A DNA stretch of 64,000 nucleotides from Paraphaeosphaeria minitans (taxonomy: Eukaryota; Ascomycota; Dothideomycetes; Pleosporales; Didymosphaeriaceae): the NCBI GenBank assembly GCA_015832175.1, contig WJXW01000001.1:2542001-2606000 (forward strand), written 5' to 3'. A program made the translations under genes and the position numbers. This document shows positions 22,938-33,998 of the stretch, piece after piece. Numbering within the stretch: the stretch's first letter is position 1; the number at the start of each line of letters is the position of its first letter. A model generated the notes under the pieces. The model had not been told where the DNA came from. It made no database searches and saw only the letters and a list, made by a program, of their open reading frames with translations.

Positions 22938-24860
22938 ATGCATCTGGACATGCTGGCCGCCGACCATCTGCACTCCCCGTCGCGCCTGCCAAACCACCAG
23001 GACACTGCCAATCCCAACTGCCTCGCCCTGCAGATGCCTCTCGCCGTCCTTGGCTCGCTCCTTCACAAACAAAGCCTCTCGCCGTTCGCGCTGAGCGCCG
23101 ACCAGACGGACCATCTCGCTCATGGGGCCGATGCCACCACGCCCACTTTTCCTATGCCATCCGACTCTGCCGTCCAAGCCTCTCCTGCTCCCTCCCGGCG
23201 CGCCTCCACCAGCAGCGCCACTTCGACAGAGATACCCAAGAAGCACAGGCGGTCCAAGACCATCTACAAGCTCGCCCAGCCGCCGCATCCTCGCGGCAAG
23301 CTGCACCGCTCCAAAGTCCTCCTGCAGCTCCACCAGGTCGTCGCCTCGCGCCGCCCGAAACCCGCCTTCGAAGTCATTCCTTACACCATCTTCGGCCCCT
23401 TGTCCACCCGCTGCCGGATTCGAACCTACCACGGCCGCTCGCTCACCACTGCCGATTTTGTCATTCTGAAAGCCGAGGAGTACCATCTCAATGAAGACGA
23501 GCGGTCCGACGAAGAGCGCTTTGCGTCCAGGGACGTCGTGGCCGTCATCTGCCCGGCCAAGGACGACAAAAGTGGCGTCACCAAAACCGAAGTCCTCATG
23601 GAGAACGGCCAGTCGTGGGAAGTTGCACGCACACCCAACGGCAGATACGAGTTCGTCCACGTCGACGACCATGGCCTCACTCGGACGTCGCGCTGGATTG
23701 CGAAACCGCCTCATCTTCGCCGCCAGTCTTCCATGTCCAATGCCTCCCAAGGCTCCCCTGCCGAAGATCGCAAGTTCACCTTCAGCACCATCAGCCAAAA
23801 CTCGCGCCGCCATCCCATCATTGCGACCATGACCCGCGATCGCATTGAAGTCAGCGATTCGTACATGATGCCTTCAGCCACTTCTCCCTCCACGCCAAGC
23901 GCACCTTGTTCGCCTCTTCCCACCCCTCTAGCAACCCCCTCCAGTATTGACATGAACTCCTTTCTGGACAAGGATCGCCTTCCCATTGAGACAGACGTTG
24001 CACTCAAGGCCTTCATCATTGCGTCCGGCGTCTGGGTGGCCTTCCAGGAAAACTGGTCTCCAGCCTACTCCATCTTGAAAGGCGGTGTTCCTCCCTCTCT
24101 GCCTACTTCCAACACCTTCAGACCAACTCCTAACCGCACCGTCTCCATGACCTATATCGATTCACCCCGCTCCGCTTCCCCTTCCTCAATGGACGAGAAC
24201 AAGCGTACCATACCTCGCATCATCCGGTCACACACTCAGTTCCTGCACGGCAAAACATCTGAACCCGGCTCTCCCGTCTCCTCACCAATCAACACGCGTC
24301 CTCGCCGTGCTAATTCCACCGGCAACACTGAGTTTTTCAGGAACGGTAGCCTCCGAAAGCGTCTCGGACTTGTCTTGGGGGACCAGCCAGTGCTCGAAAC
24401 TGAAGAAGAGCGCCAGAGTCAACGTAGCATGGAACTTTTGCGCGTGAAGGAGCTTATTCTCCAGCCTCCGTCTGCGTTTTCTTCGGACAGTGGCACCCTC
24501 TCGCCTATTCCTTCGATTGAGCCCCCCACGTCTAGCATTGATTCTGAGCCCTCTCCAACCCTGCTTGATGCCAGAGCCAGAAAGACTCGATCGGCGTACG
24601 ACCCCGTACCCACCGCTGGCATGTGGGACTCTGGTGTGGTAGAGGGCAAAGGCACCTTGAGGACACGTCCAACCAGCTTGGTCGTTGTCAACGACAAGAA
24701 GATGAAAGCCCAGCGCAAGGAGCAGCGCTCAAAGAGCTGTGACAAGACCAAAGAGAAGAAGGAAAAGAAGGAGAAGAAAGAGAAGGATGGACGCCGCAAG
24801 AGCGAGGGCCTGCGAAGTCTTTTCGCAGGCATATTCCACAAAGAAAAACACGCTGCGTGA
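22938..24860 (+). CDS. conserved fungal protein of unknown function with basic low-complexity tail
   Basis: A single exon of 640 aa. I do not recognise a named family. A compact, well-ordered region at about 144-257 starts FEVIPYTIFGPLSTRCRIRT and includes ADFVILKAEEYHL, DVVAVICPAKDD, EVLMENGQSWEVARTPNG and ends RWIAKPP. The alternating hydrophobic pattern suggests a beta-rich domain. The rest is Ser/Pro-rich and probably disordered, with many SP/TP sites. The C-terminus is a Lys-Glu run (about 595-625) followed by LRSLFAGIFHKEKH, possibly a membrane- or nucleic-acid-interacting helix. The ATG lies directly after the 55-bp repeat array, so the leader or promoter is repeat-derived. Confidence 0.65.
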   Translation: MHLDMLAADHLHSPSRLPNHQDTANPNCLALQMPLAVLGSLLHKQSLSPFALSADQTDHLAHGADATTPTFPMPSDSAVQASPAPSRRASTSSATSTEIPKKHRRSKTIYKLAQPPHPRGKLHRSKVLLQLHQVVASRRPKPAFEVIPYTIFGPLSTRCRIRTYHGRSLTTADFVILKAEEYHLNEDERSDEERFASRDVVAVICPAKDDKSGVTKTEVLMENGQSWEVARTPNGRYEFVHVDDHGLTRTSRWIAKPPHLRRQSSMSNASQGSPAEDRKFTFSTISQNSRRHPIIATMTRDRIEVSDSYMMPSATSPSTPSAPCSPLPTPLATPSSIDMNSFLDKDRLPIETDVALKAFIIASGVWVAFQENWSPAYSILKGGVPPSLPTSNTFRPTPNRTVSMTYIDSPRSASPSSMDENKRTIPRIIRSHTQFLHGKTSEPGSPVSSPINTRPRRANSTGNTEFFRNGSLRKRLGLVLGDQPVLETEEERQSQRSMELLRVKELILQPPSAFSSDSGTLSPIPSIEPPTSSIDSEPSPTLLDARARKTRSAYDPVPTAGMWDSGVVEGKGTLRTRPTSLVVVNDKKMKAQRKEQRSKSCDKTKEKKEKKEKKEKDGRRKSEGLRSLFAGIFHKEKHAA

Positions 24861-26588
24861 AGAAATCAGTGTGACTACAGTCTGTTTATGCTTATTGTTT
24901 GGTGTTTTGGTTGCCTCGCGCTTTTCGCCAGCAACTGGGCGGCATCTCTCGGTGTTTACGGATGCTTTCCAAAAGGCTGGTCCTACGCTTGTACGGCAGC
25001 CGCTCTCAGCTCTCTATGCTAGTTTTCCTATCTTGCTTTCGCTTCGTCGATTTTCTCAACCCTATCACTTGGCTTCTCTGTGCATATTGAACTATACCCC
25101 TCCAAGACGTAGCCATTTATTCCTTGAATCAAGTTGTCCATCATTCATCATGCCTCGGCATCTTACCCAGCTCTACTTGACAAAAAAATTCTTCCGTCAT
25201 GTCTCGCTCGTGAGAACGAAAAAGAAATCTTGCTTCAGCTTCGAGCAAGCCCCGTCGGGAAGGCCGAACGTCCGCCCATCGTCCGCATCGTCCGTCGGTG
25301 ATCCGCACTTCCCGGCGCCGCCCTGTCCAATAGGTAGGTAGAGGTACCTAATGGACGCTCGCTCGGAACAACAATAGTGTGTTGTTGTCAACACACCACC
25401 GCCTCTTCCCTGCACTGCGATCACGAGAAAAGCAGGATCCGGCTCCTGCGGCTTTTACGGGCCCGAACCCTGGCGGAGCGCCTGTCGGTCGTCGGTCGAC
25501 AGTCGACGGCGTTGTGCCAAGGCACGCCTTTTTTTTCTTCTCTTTTCTTCCATCTTTTCTCGAATCATGCATGAATCGCTTTTTTTTTCGGCCGTAGCGC
25601 TCCGCTGTACGGTCTATGTATTGCTCCGCATGTCCGTTGGTAGTCGGCACCGTATCGTGCCGCACCGTACCGCACCATACCGTACCATACCTCACCTTGC
25701 GTGCCAGGAAAATCTTCCAAAGTGCGAGTCGGCGAGCTCATTCTCACTAGGTACTCAAGCTATACCTACCTAGACTACCGCACGTTCAGTCCCGTGAAAA
25801 TAGCACGGATTAGTCTACTTTGCTCAGCCGTGTAATTGTGGGAACTTATCCGTGGCAGTACCGTAGCACTTGCTCGTCAGCTGAACAGTACCATGACCTC
25901 TTGCACCATCCGGCACGAAGGCGAAGCCCACATGCTTCCTTGATCGCCGCTGAGAGCCTCTCGCCAAACCGAATAATAGCAGCAAGGGTATTTCCGACAT
26001 GCATATTTGAGGCGTAATTAATGTGGCGGATGGTTTCTCATGATCACGGCAATGCGCAAGATGAGGACCCCGGCCCGTCAACTCAATCCTCGAACATACT
26101 TGGGCGGTAACAGAAACGAGTGATAGCCATGAAGTGAAGAGGATACGACAGTCATTGGAGTATCATATTGACGTAACCAAGAGCCCAGTGACTACTCCAC
26201 CGCCTCCATTTACGTGATCAACTCCCCCAACCATTGTCTCTATGATCAGACCCGAACAGAGCCAAGAAACGCCCACAGCTACCTAGCGGTGTGCCTTTGG
26301 TTGCTTGAATTAAGTCCACCACGTCGCCCTACAGAAATGCCACAACAGCACCTAGCAGCCCAGAGCAAGCGCTACGTTCTCAACTATGCCTTCAAGATCT
26401 GTCAACACCTAGACAAGTGTATGCGCCTTGGCCTTGAAGGCTTCATTGTCATGGTGGAGGCCAGAGCCGATGCGCTTTAGTAGGGAAGGTTTGTGGTCGG
26501 GGCTGGTATCTGGTTCGGACCTGGGAGCAGGCTCTGTTGGTGGAGCGGCTTCTGAGGTTCTTTCTTCTGACGGAAGAGATGCTGCGCG
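24861..26588. other. non-coding interval
   Basis: About 1.7 kb between the 3' ends of two convergent genes. It contains TAGGTAGGTAGAGGTACC at 25331-25348, a CCGTACCGCACCATACC-type imperfect repeat at about 25660-25690, and pyrimidine runs near 25530. No coding frame has motif support. Confidence 0.5.
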
Positions 26589-29401
26589 TTAAACTGGTAC
26601 AGGAGGCTCTAGGACCGGCTCATGTGTCTTGTGTTCTGGCTCAGGCGTCGGAGTCGGTGGCTTCTCTAGTTCGGGTTCCGGCTGAGGAGACCGACGCTCA
26701 GGTACATCTGAACTGGGACGGGGAGATTGTGCTTCGAGTATAGGCTCCATTGGCGCGCTGAGATGGCGACTTGGTCGTCGATCCAACACAGGTGGTTCTT
26801 CAGGTCTCTCGATATCGTACCGCATTGGCGATGGCTTGGATTCCTTACGATGTCGCTGTGCGAAACGCTGCACGATATTTCTCTTGGGTTCGGTTTGCTC
26901 TGTGCTTGGTAATGTCGGTTCAGCAATGACGGGCGGAGAGGGTGTACTCTTTGGGCCACCCATGAATTTGCGGTTGTGTTTCCGAGATCGATGTCGTCTC
27001 CAGCAGAGACAACAAGAAGCTAGGCCCGTGATTCTGTAAATGGAAGAGTTTAGCAGAATAATCTTACCATAGATCGACCATGAAGCAGCGTCAATTCAGA
27101 TATAGCGTTGCGACTTCGTTGGTGAGCACCAACTCAACTCACAATAGCAGAAGCCCACCAACCGCAGCTATTCCTCCGATCAGTCCACTCCTTGCGCCAG
27201 AAGCTGCTGTGCCGAAATTGTTCAGGACAGCTCCAGCTGCACCTAACTGACGGCGGTGCTTGGGCTGCAGACGAAACATTACTCGAGAGGCCCCTGACGT
27301 GGGCTTTGGGGTCATAGTGGCGGTGAAGACGCCTGTCCAAGGAATGCTAGATGTTGTTGTCGGCCTGTCTTCGCGAATGATATCTTCCGGGCTTTCGGAC
27401 TTCGTGTTGATAGTGTCTGCGCGAGACAGAGGAGAACGACCTGGAGCTTGTGAAAACCATTTTCCGTGTTCTACCACACCCATGCCTCGCCGGATCTGAG
27501 CTTTTTCATACTCGCTACATGTTTCGTCAATAGCACGAATCCAGCAGGTTTTCTCTGGCTGTGGAGGTACGTTGTTCTTGTGCAAAGACTCTGCTGGCCC
27601 TTGCGTACTGAAAGTGGAGAGGTCAACAGTTTGGCCCATGCCAATATCGTCGCCCGCTATGATCCGAGAGAAGACCACGAAAGCGGTCTCTGCTTGATAC
27701 GAAGGGATCATATGTCCAGCATCGAAAATCCGGGAGAAAGACAAATTGCCATATTGACGAACATGTCCACCAACATATGAGTCGTTGGTCACGATGTCGG
27801 CATACCCAGCTGCAGGAAACACAGAGCTGTAAGGTGACTCATGGGCGACCGCAAGGGAAGCTGCTTCCCCTCCAACCCAGTTGCAGATGATGTCCCTGAT
27901 TCACGATGAGCAACAACGTTACTAGGAAGAAGAAGTGTACGTACGCATCTCCGTAGATTAGGGCCACTCGAACACCGCGGGCAAGTAGGTCAACCATTTT
28001 CTTGATTTGTGTACCACGTACGTCGTCACCAGCTAAGAAGTATGAGTACCAGCGAACAACAGAGGTCAGCAAGGACTCACTTTGGTGAAAAGCAGCATTG
28101 ACCATACCCGTAGAGTCTGTAAAGTTGACCTTGGCCCCGATAGACTGCAAGACATTGGCCTGATTCAAGTATTCGACATGCGCGTAGCTTGAGAACGAAC
28201 TGGGCGAGTTGACACGGATGTCGTACGGATTCTTGTCAGATAACTGCAAAGCCTCGCTTTGAACCCGCCAGCATGCATCGCTGGCTGATGCACACATATC
28301 CATAGTCTCCTGATCAAAAACATCCCCTTCGCAATCGCCAGCGGTAGCTCGTGCATGACATCTGGAGGTTCTCTCAAGACATCCATCAGGTTCCCTGAAC
28401 CCGCTGAGGATATTGAGGTACTGGGTCTGCGACATGCCTTGCAGGTCGTACGTGTTGTTGTATACGAACGAAACCATGGCAGGGGTCTGGATGGCTGTGT
28501 CTACGAGACCGTTGATGATGCCGAGCGAATCGAGTTTGATCTCCAAAGTACTGTTAGCAGGTATCAAGCCCGCTCGACGTCTGTCGTTCTGGTCTTCAAA
28601 GAAGTCGGCGAATATAGGACCATATTGGCCTCCGTAGCTCTCAGCAAAGAGGTTGATGCCAGCAGGCTCGATGGTGGTTTGATCAGGACGCTGACCAGGA
28701 TTGTATTGAGGGAAGGCAGAGAGAAACCCTTGCAAGAAGTGCCACGCCGATCTTGCTGCAATGATTGTCGAGTTCTCGACATTATTTACTCTACCACTGG
28801 CAAGCGTCGCGTTGAGGACAGACCACGAAGGTAGTTCCTTGGGGACAGACATCGGAGGCTCGACGACGAGCTTGTATAGGAGCTCCTGTGAAACGTTGAC
28901 GAGCTGATCGTACGAGAAGCCTACCTGGGTAGGCTGATCGATAAAGAGCAGATTAGAGCTACGGTCCCAACCCCACAGGTTGGGCCGTGTGCCGTAGGAG
29001 CCATCCTCAAGTTGTACGATCTCACAAGGACCCATCTCTTGGAAAAGGCCGATCATGCTGCTGGAGCCGGGCCCGCCATTGAGCCAAATGGTGAGAGGCG
29101 CCGTATCGGAGTTGTTGCGTGCCTCGAAGAACCAGAAGAATGTATTGATTGGGTAGGCTTGTTGATACGGTGTCAACGTAAAGGGAGGAATGTTGACATA
29201 GCCAGAATATTGCTTCTGGGTGGAGAACGCAGTGGTGCAAGTGCCGGGCTCGGGTGCCTTGTACGCAATAGTGATGTTAGGGTTGATGGGTGACTTGAGG
29301 ACGGTATCATAGGATGCAGGCGGAGGAAACTGCTGAGCTGATGAGTATCCGGCCAGGCCCAGGATGAACGCATAAAAGATGGGCGATAGTTGGGGCTGCA
29401 T
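26589..29401 (-). CDS. S10 serine carboxypeptidase with C-terminal membrane anchor
   Basis: Minus-strand exons 29401-28081, 28032-27945, 27895-27143 and 27033-26589 (introns 48, 49 and 109 nt) give 868 aa. Splicing restores FHQ/TGDDVRG, then IYGDA/DIICNWVGGEAASL, then LLLL/ITGLASCCLCWRR. An N-terminal signal peptide (about 22 aa) is followed by the S10 peptidase domain: WLNGGPGSSS oxyanion region, catalytic Ser near 255 in ESYGGQYG, Asp near 471 in DADIICNW and His near 530 in DAGHMIPSYQ. A transmembrane helix at about 708-728 is followed by a basic stop-transfer and a Pro-rich cytosolic tail of about 130 aa. It should release C-terminal amino acids in the secretory pathway or at the cell surface. 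Many N-glycosylation sequons are present. It is anchored like Kex1, but the domain looks closer to secreted carboxypeptidase S1. Confidence 0.88.
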
Positions 29402-30599
29402 GCACGTCAGCTTCGGCTTGAATCGGCAGGTGAGGAAGTACCATGACGGATGTAGTGTAGCAGGCAGCTACAGCGTGTGGTGAGGATAGCAAACTCGATA
29501 GTGAGGCCTTGATAAAGAGCGGAGGCACCTGGGCCACGGAACAAACAGCTGGCCTGGGTCGCGCGACTCCGCGTACTGTGGTGAGATTTGGAGTGGAGGA
29601 GAGAAGCGACCCGGGTTGATTGAGATGTTAGCATGACGAAATGTTCCTACCTTCTGTGATGCCGCAAATAAACAACATCCATCGGTGGGCTTGAGGAAGT
29701 AGCGTTGTGCCACTGCACCGCCCCACTTTCTTCACGCAGCGCTGCAAGGGACAGACCGCATGTGAAGTTTCAATGTCGACAATTATTCGATGAGCTCAAC
29801 TTTTCCGTGCATGGCTACAGCCCGCCACACATACTCCAGACACAAATGTATAAGTGTGACAGAGTACAAGGCGGGCTTTCTCTTGCTCTTGAGACGTAGG
29901 TATAACATGGCAGCTTTGTTCGTACACGGCTTGGGTCCTGGAATCTTGAAACTGTCCTGTTTGGGCATAAAGCTCCTTTTTGCCACATAATCTCGGATGA
30001 ACATGCCGACAGCCTTCCTTCATCCCTCTGCGATACTCAGTCTGGTGGAACTAGGCATGCAGTATCTCTGCCATCCGGCCAAACAAGCAAGCGATGACTT
30101 TTCGAATAACAAAAAATATGGTTATCTTCTCTCCCGCGATCTAGGGAAGACTTAACACGGGTCACAGATCATGCACACGATTGTCATCCGGCGAGAGCTG
30201 TAGGATCGACACCCCTGGCTCGCTACGAGCTTTCACAATGCCCTGAATGATTCCAAAGAGGTATCAAGGATTGGTATGGGAATCTTGTATTGTTTGCGGT
30301 AGACGCTGCTCTGGATGGCGCAGAAATTAGACGAAATCGATGAGGTGTTCGGAGGCGATCCATTGGTGTACGACGCTGGGCCGAACCTCAAGACTCTGGA
30401 GGCTTTGATAGATGCGTTGTACGATCAGGCAATGATCGCACTGAAACCGAAGATAGATGGGTTGTTCGCCCAAGTACGAGGTCAGAATTGGAACGTCGGA
30501 TGGTGAACGACTATAACGAGATAGCGCGGCCTACCTACAAACCCGTCGTATCGACTGTCTACGCTGGATAGCACACTATGCCTTAGAATTTACCTCAGC
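29402..30599. other. intergenic region
   Basis: Upstream of the carboxypeptidase and downstream of the GT25 remnant. One short plus-strand frame (30315-30506) is listed separately; otherwise nothing is recognised. Confidence 0.5.
30315..30506 (+). CDS. possible small ORF
   Basis: A 63-aa frame beginning MAQKLDEIDEVFGGDP and ending with an amphipathic helix-like stretch and NWNVGW. The residue mix looks protein-like, and a TAG acceptor-like site lies just upstream (30300-30302), so it may be an exon whose partner I could not place in frame. No family is recognised. It could be chance. Confidence 0.2.
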   Translation: MAQKLDEIDEVFGGDPLVYDAGPNLKTLEALIDALYDQAMIALKPKIDGLFAQVRGQNWNVGW

Positions 30600-31984
30600 T
30601 TACTCACTCCACTGCTCGAAAACCATTTCATTCCCCTCAATAAGGCCCTCCAAATTCGCCCTAACACTCCCAACAATGTACCGACTCCCCACTTCCGGTC
30701 GTCCTCCTGTTCTCAGTCCCATGATGTCACTCGTACCCTTCTCATCCCAATAATGGCCGAACAACGGTGGTTGCACAGTCACACATTTAAAATTCCTGTC
30801 CAAGTAAGCCATTCCCATTACCCTTCACCAGTCCAGCACAGTAGTCCGACAGCGCGAAATCAAAACCTTTCGAGAAATCCCGGACACCGAGCTGGAACAA
30901 GATCTTGCGGGCGCCACGCTGGGTGACGGCATAGGCAGACGTACAGAGAGTATTATTAGTTGCACGGTGGTAGACACGTGTGTAAGGTGGATAGAGCGTT
31001 GCGATGTGACCGGTTGGTGAGGATTTGTGGAGGCGAAGGTATTGGGGAGAGGGCACGGTGAAATCGTTCAAAAGCATGATGCGATCTGGAGCAGCTGGCG
31101 AAGGCGGCGGTAAGTCGGCACTACAGTGTCCAAGCCAAATGAAATCCCAATCACAACCATATGGCTCGGTTGGTGCGTTGTGGGTATCCTCGGGCGTGAT
31201 GCGGAGGGTTGAGCGTTTCGCGAGCTCAATTGGGTTTTGGGACTTGGTTTCGAAGGCCGGATGGGCTTGCTGGGTGTCTTCGTCATGTGTGATTGTAGAG
31301 AGCTTGCGTGCGGCTTTGCTGAAAACGAGAAGCTGTGTGCGGATACGAATATCCCAATCAACGTCGTCCCTCAAGAATCAATGCTGTCGTCAGATTGCGA
31401 ACGATAATTCTGCTGAATGATCAGTATGACTTAATACAGGTCGTAAAGATGTAGGTAACAGTCTTTCGTAGCTCATGGCTAGGTTTGGGGATAAGAGACA
31501 CTATGCTGGGCCCGGCACACGGAACTGTTGGAAAATCTAGCCGGCTCACTCTCGCAATGCATCCATATGTGTTCGCCAACTCCCCAGGCTACCAGAGCTC
31601 AATTTTCGATGATTGCCAGGCGGATACGCTCTCTCGTGAACCTTCTCCCCAAGTGTCCCATCCAACCATTCGACTTGGGTCTTGCTGTGCGCGGCAGCCA
31701 AAGACATCGCATCTTTTCCATTTGTCCGTAATGGCGCGTTCACCACAAATATCCTTTCGAACTGCCATATGTTTAGTGAAACGCCTCTAGTGTAGGCCTT
31801 GAAGTGTTTATGGATCATTACTTACACCCAGGGTCTGGTAGGTTACTTCATTTCATGATACAGCTCCAGCAAAAACACTTGCGCCAACGACGTTCTCAAT
31901 CCTCACAAGCAATAACACGGATGCAAAAATTATAGTAAGCCCTAGAAAAATACGCTGGTAACGACTGGAACTCGATGACGGCAT
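30600..31984 (-). pseudogene. GT25-like glycosyltransferase, broken by a stop and two frameshifts
   Basis: On the minus strand the parts of a type II membrane glycosyltransferase of the family 25 / LPS-biosynthesis type follow in order. A signal anchor starts at 31984 (SRYQRIFLGLTIIF). NEVTYQTLG is separated from it by an in-frame TGA (31855-31853). After an intron of about 43 nt (31827-31785) comes IWQFERIFVVNAPLRT, then VEWLDGTLGEKV and SWRTHMDALRE. After a second intron (ending CAGCAG near 31413) comes IIVRNLTTALILE. The expected next residues DDVDWDIRI are in another frame because of one extra G near 31367. FDFALSDYCAGLVKGN is followed by a third lesion, one extra base near 30828, before MAYLDRNFKCVTVQPPLF. 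The reading ends at 30600. Both frameshifts add a base to a short homopolymer, so assembly error is an alternative to true decay. Confidence 0.75.
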
Positions 31985-32334
31985 ACCTGCTATCCTCTGG
32001 TAGATCAGCCATCAAGTGGAGAACTGGAAACCTTTAAAATAAAAAAAAAGGTGTTGACATCTTGACAGATGACATGTGCACCCAGAACTCCGGGACGTCA
32101 AACGCGGAGGTCCTCGTATATATTGACCCCAACTTTTGCACTTTGCGGCTATTGCACACACCGCGAGGGGATAAATTCTCGGTTGTTGGAGACCAAGACA
32201 TAGGTACCTAGCCCCAGAACGGCAACTTGGATGAAGTATCAGAAGCTACCAGCAGCACTCCCAAGAGCCGCATATACTCTGAGCTCTGGATTTGATCAGA
32301 CGCAGGTTCCGGTTGCTGCGGCGCAAGCCGGTGG
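31985..32334. other. intergenic region, short
   Basis: 350 bases containing a poly-A run (32036-32049) and the motif ATAGGTACCTAG near 32200. No gene is seen. Confidence 0.5.
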
Positions 32335-33407
32335 CTAGTAGTTGAGGGCTGCATTTGCAAGTTGCATGCGACGCCCCCAGCCACCGTATATCCACCCGAT
32401 GGCGTCAGCCATGTCATTGTAGTAAGGTTTCCAATCTGCGTACACTCAATTAGCATACGCGTGCCGAAGTTTTGAGAACTTGTCCTTTACTGACCATCTT
32501 GTGTAAAGCCGCCTTCCTTGACCTTGAGCTCCTTCCAGGTCCTGTTCTGGGACAAGCCCATTTGTATGTACGGTGCACACCGCCCTCTGCGAGCAACAAT
32601 TCGGACCTCTCCTCGGAGGTCTTGATCGGTAGTGGCCAAGCTCATATCTTCAATTACCACATTGCCCGGCTGTGCGGCCCAGGGCCGGGCTTCAACATTC
32701 TCTTGCACAGAGCTTCCACCATTCTCGGGCGTAATCCACATTTGAACTTCAGCACCAGATTCTTCGCCGTCTTTCTCTTTCAACAAGGCATCCCAATTCT
32801 CGGGCTGCGCAACCCTTTTTTCGCGATGGTCGTACCCAGAAGCAAGGAAGTCCGTATTGGGCGTGATGTAGACGAGTTCTTTCCACGCGTCGCACTTGAT
32901 CAGGCTCTCGATGTCGAAGTAAGTCACAACATCCCTCCAGGTCTCAACGAGTCCGAAGCCATGGAAACAGTCCTCAACAATGAGTTGCTCGAGATGCATT
33001 CCGGGAAGCAATGTCAAGGCATTGCAAAAGTTGTACATTGGGTAATAATCTGGCCTTCCCTCTTGTCAGCTGAAGACGCTTCACACGATGTTGCAAGACA
33101 CATGCCTTCCACAATTGTATAGCGGGAAAGGGAACGCTTTGATGCGAACGTGACGAAGCCGTGTGACGACGGCCTGATCGGCACTCAAGAGGGTTTCCAG
33201 CATTGTTTCGGTGCCTCGGAAATGAAACCGTACATTCAGAGGAAGATGTCGCCATGCTTCCTGATGTACTTGTTTGCAGACTTGAAGGAGAGCTGTGCGG
33301 TTGGAAGAGTCGGTGCGGAATCCATGGCGAATGGTAATTGAGCTAAAGACGTCTTCATATATGAGTTCCCGGAGTTCCAATGGCAGAGTAAGGAACGTAG
33401 CAGGCAT
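32335..33407 (-). CDS. F-box-like (2EXR-type) fungal protein
   Basis: Minus-strand exons 33407-33113, 33049-32495 and 32435-32335 (introns 63 and 59 nt, branches CTGAC and CTAAT) give 316 aa. The N-terminus FLTLPLELRELIYEDVF is the F-box-like / 2EXR helix seen in many Pezizomycotina proteins, followed by ALLQVCKQVHQEAW. The middle exon carries EQLIVEDCFHGFGL, WRDVVTYFDIESL, ELVYITPNTDFLASGYDH and AEVQMWITPE. The last exon gives PYYNDMADAIGWIYGGWGRR and ends ALNY. The strict frame fit (951 nt) and conserved-looking blocks support all three exons. The family is large and its function mostly unknown; a ubiquitin-ligase adaptor role is only inferred. The first intron's donor (GTGGAA) is weak. Confidence 0.72.
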
Positions 33408-33998
33408 GGCTGCTGAGAATAGAGATATGTGAGCTAGAAGTAGATCCGCTGGAATCTAGTATCCTGGCCTGTTCTTTGATGTCCAGGTTGCAACTAGAAT
33501 GAAGTGGACCTTGATGGTGGAGATAAACACCAGGATGGAAGCAAGTCACAAAGCCAAAGAGCGGACGCGATTGCAGTTTTGTGACAACTGGATTGGAACA
33601 GGCTAAAATGACGGTCGGGGACCTAAAAAGTCGAGCGTCCAAAGTAGACCGTGGTTGCACGCGTTGCGAGGACCTCTAGCTCACCCGGCTGGCCCGTTCT
33701 CGGTTACGCCCGATTACAGCGGACAACGTGTGGACGCCACCGACCATCATTCAACCACGCTCTGCGGCCGCACCCACTCATCTCATCGTTGATCGCGATC
33801 TCATCGCAGTCGGTGAAGCTGTGAGGAAGCCTTGGCTTGATCTCGCGCACAAAAACAACCTGCACTTATGCAATCAAATAAAGCTATCCCAGGCTCCGAC
33901 TCTGAGCGTCACGTGTCATTCATTGGGTATCAATAGGAACTAGCCATCCATCCGGCTCACTGTTTCGTCTGGCAGCGTCACTACCAACCGCATCTGAT
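33408..33998. other. intergenic region
   Basis: About 590 bases between the F-box-like gene's start and the RER2 3' end. Nothing coding is recognised. Confidence 0.5.
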
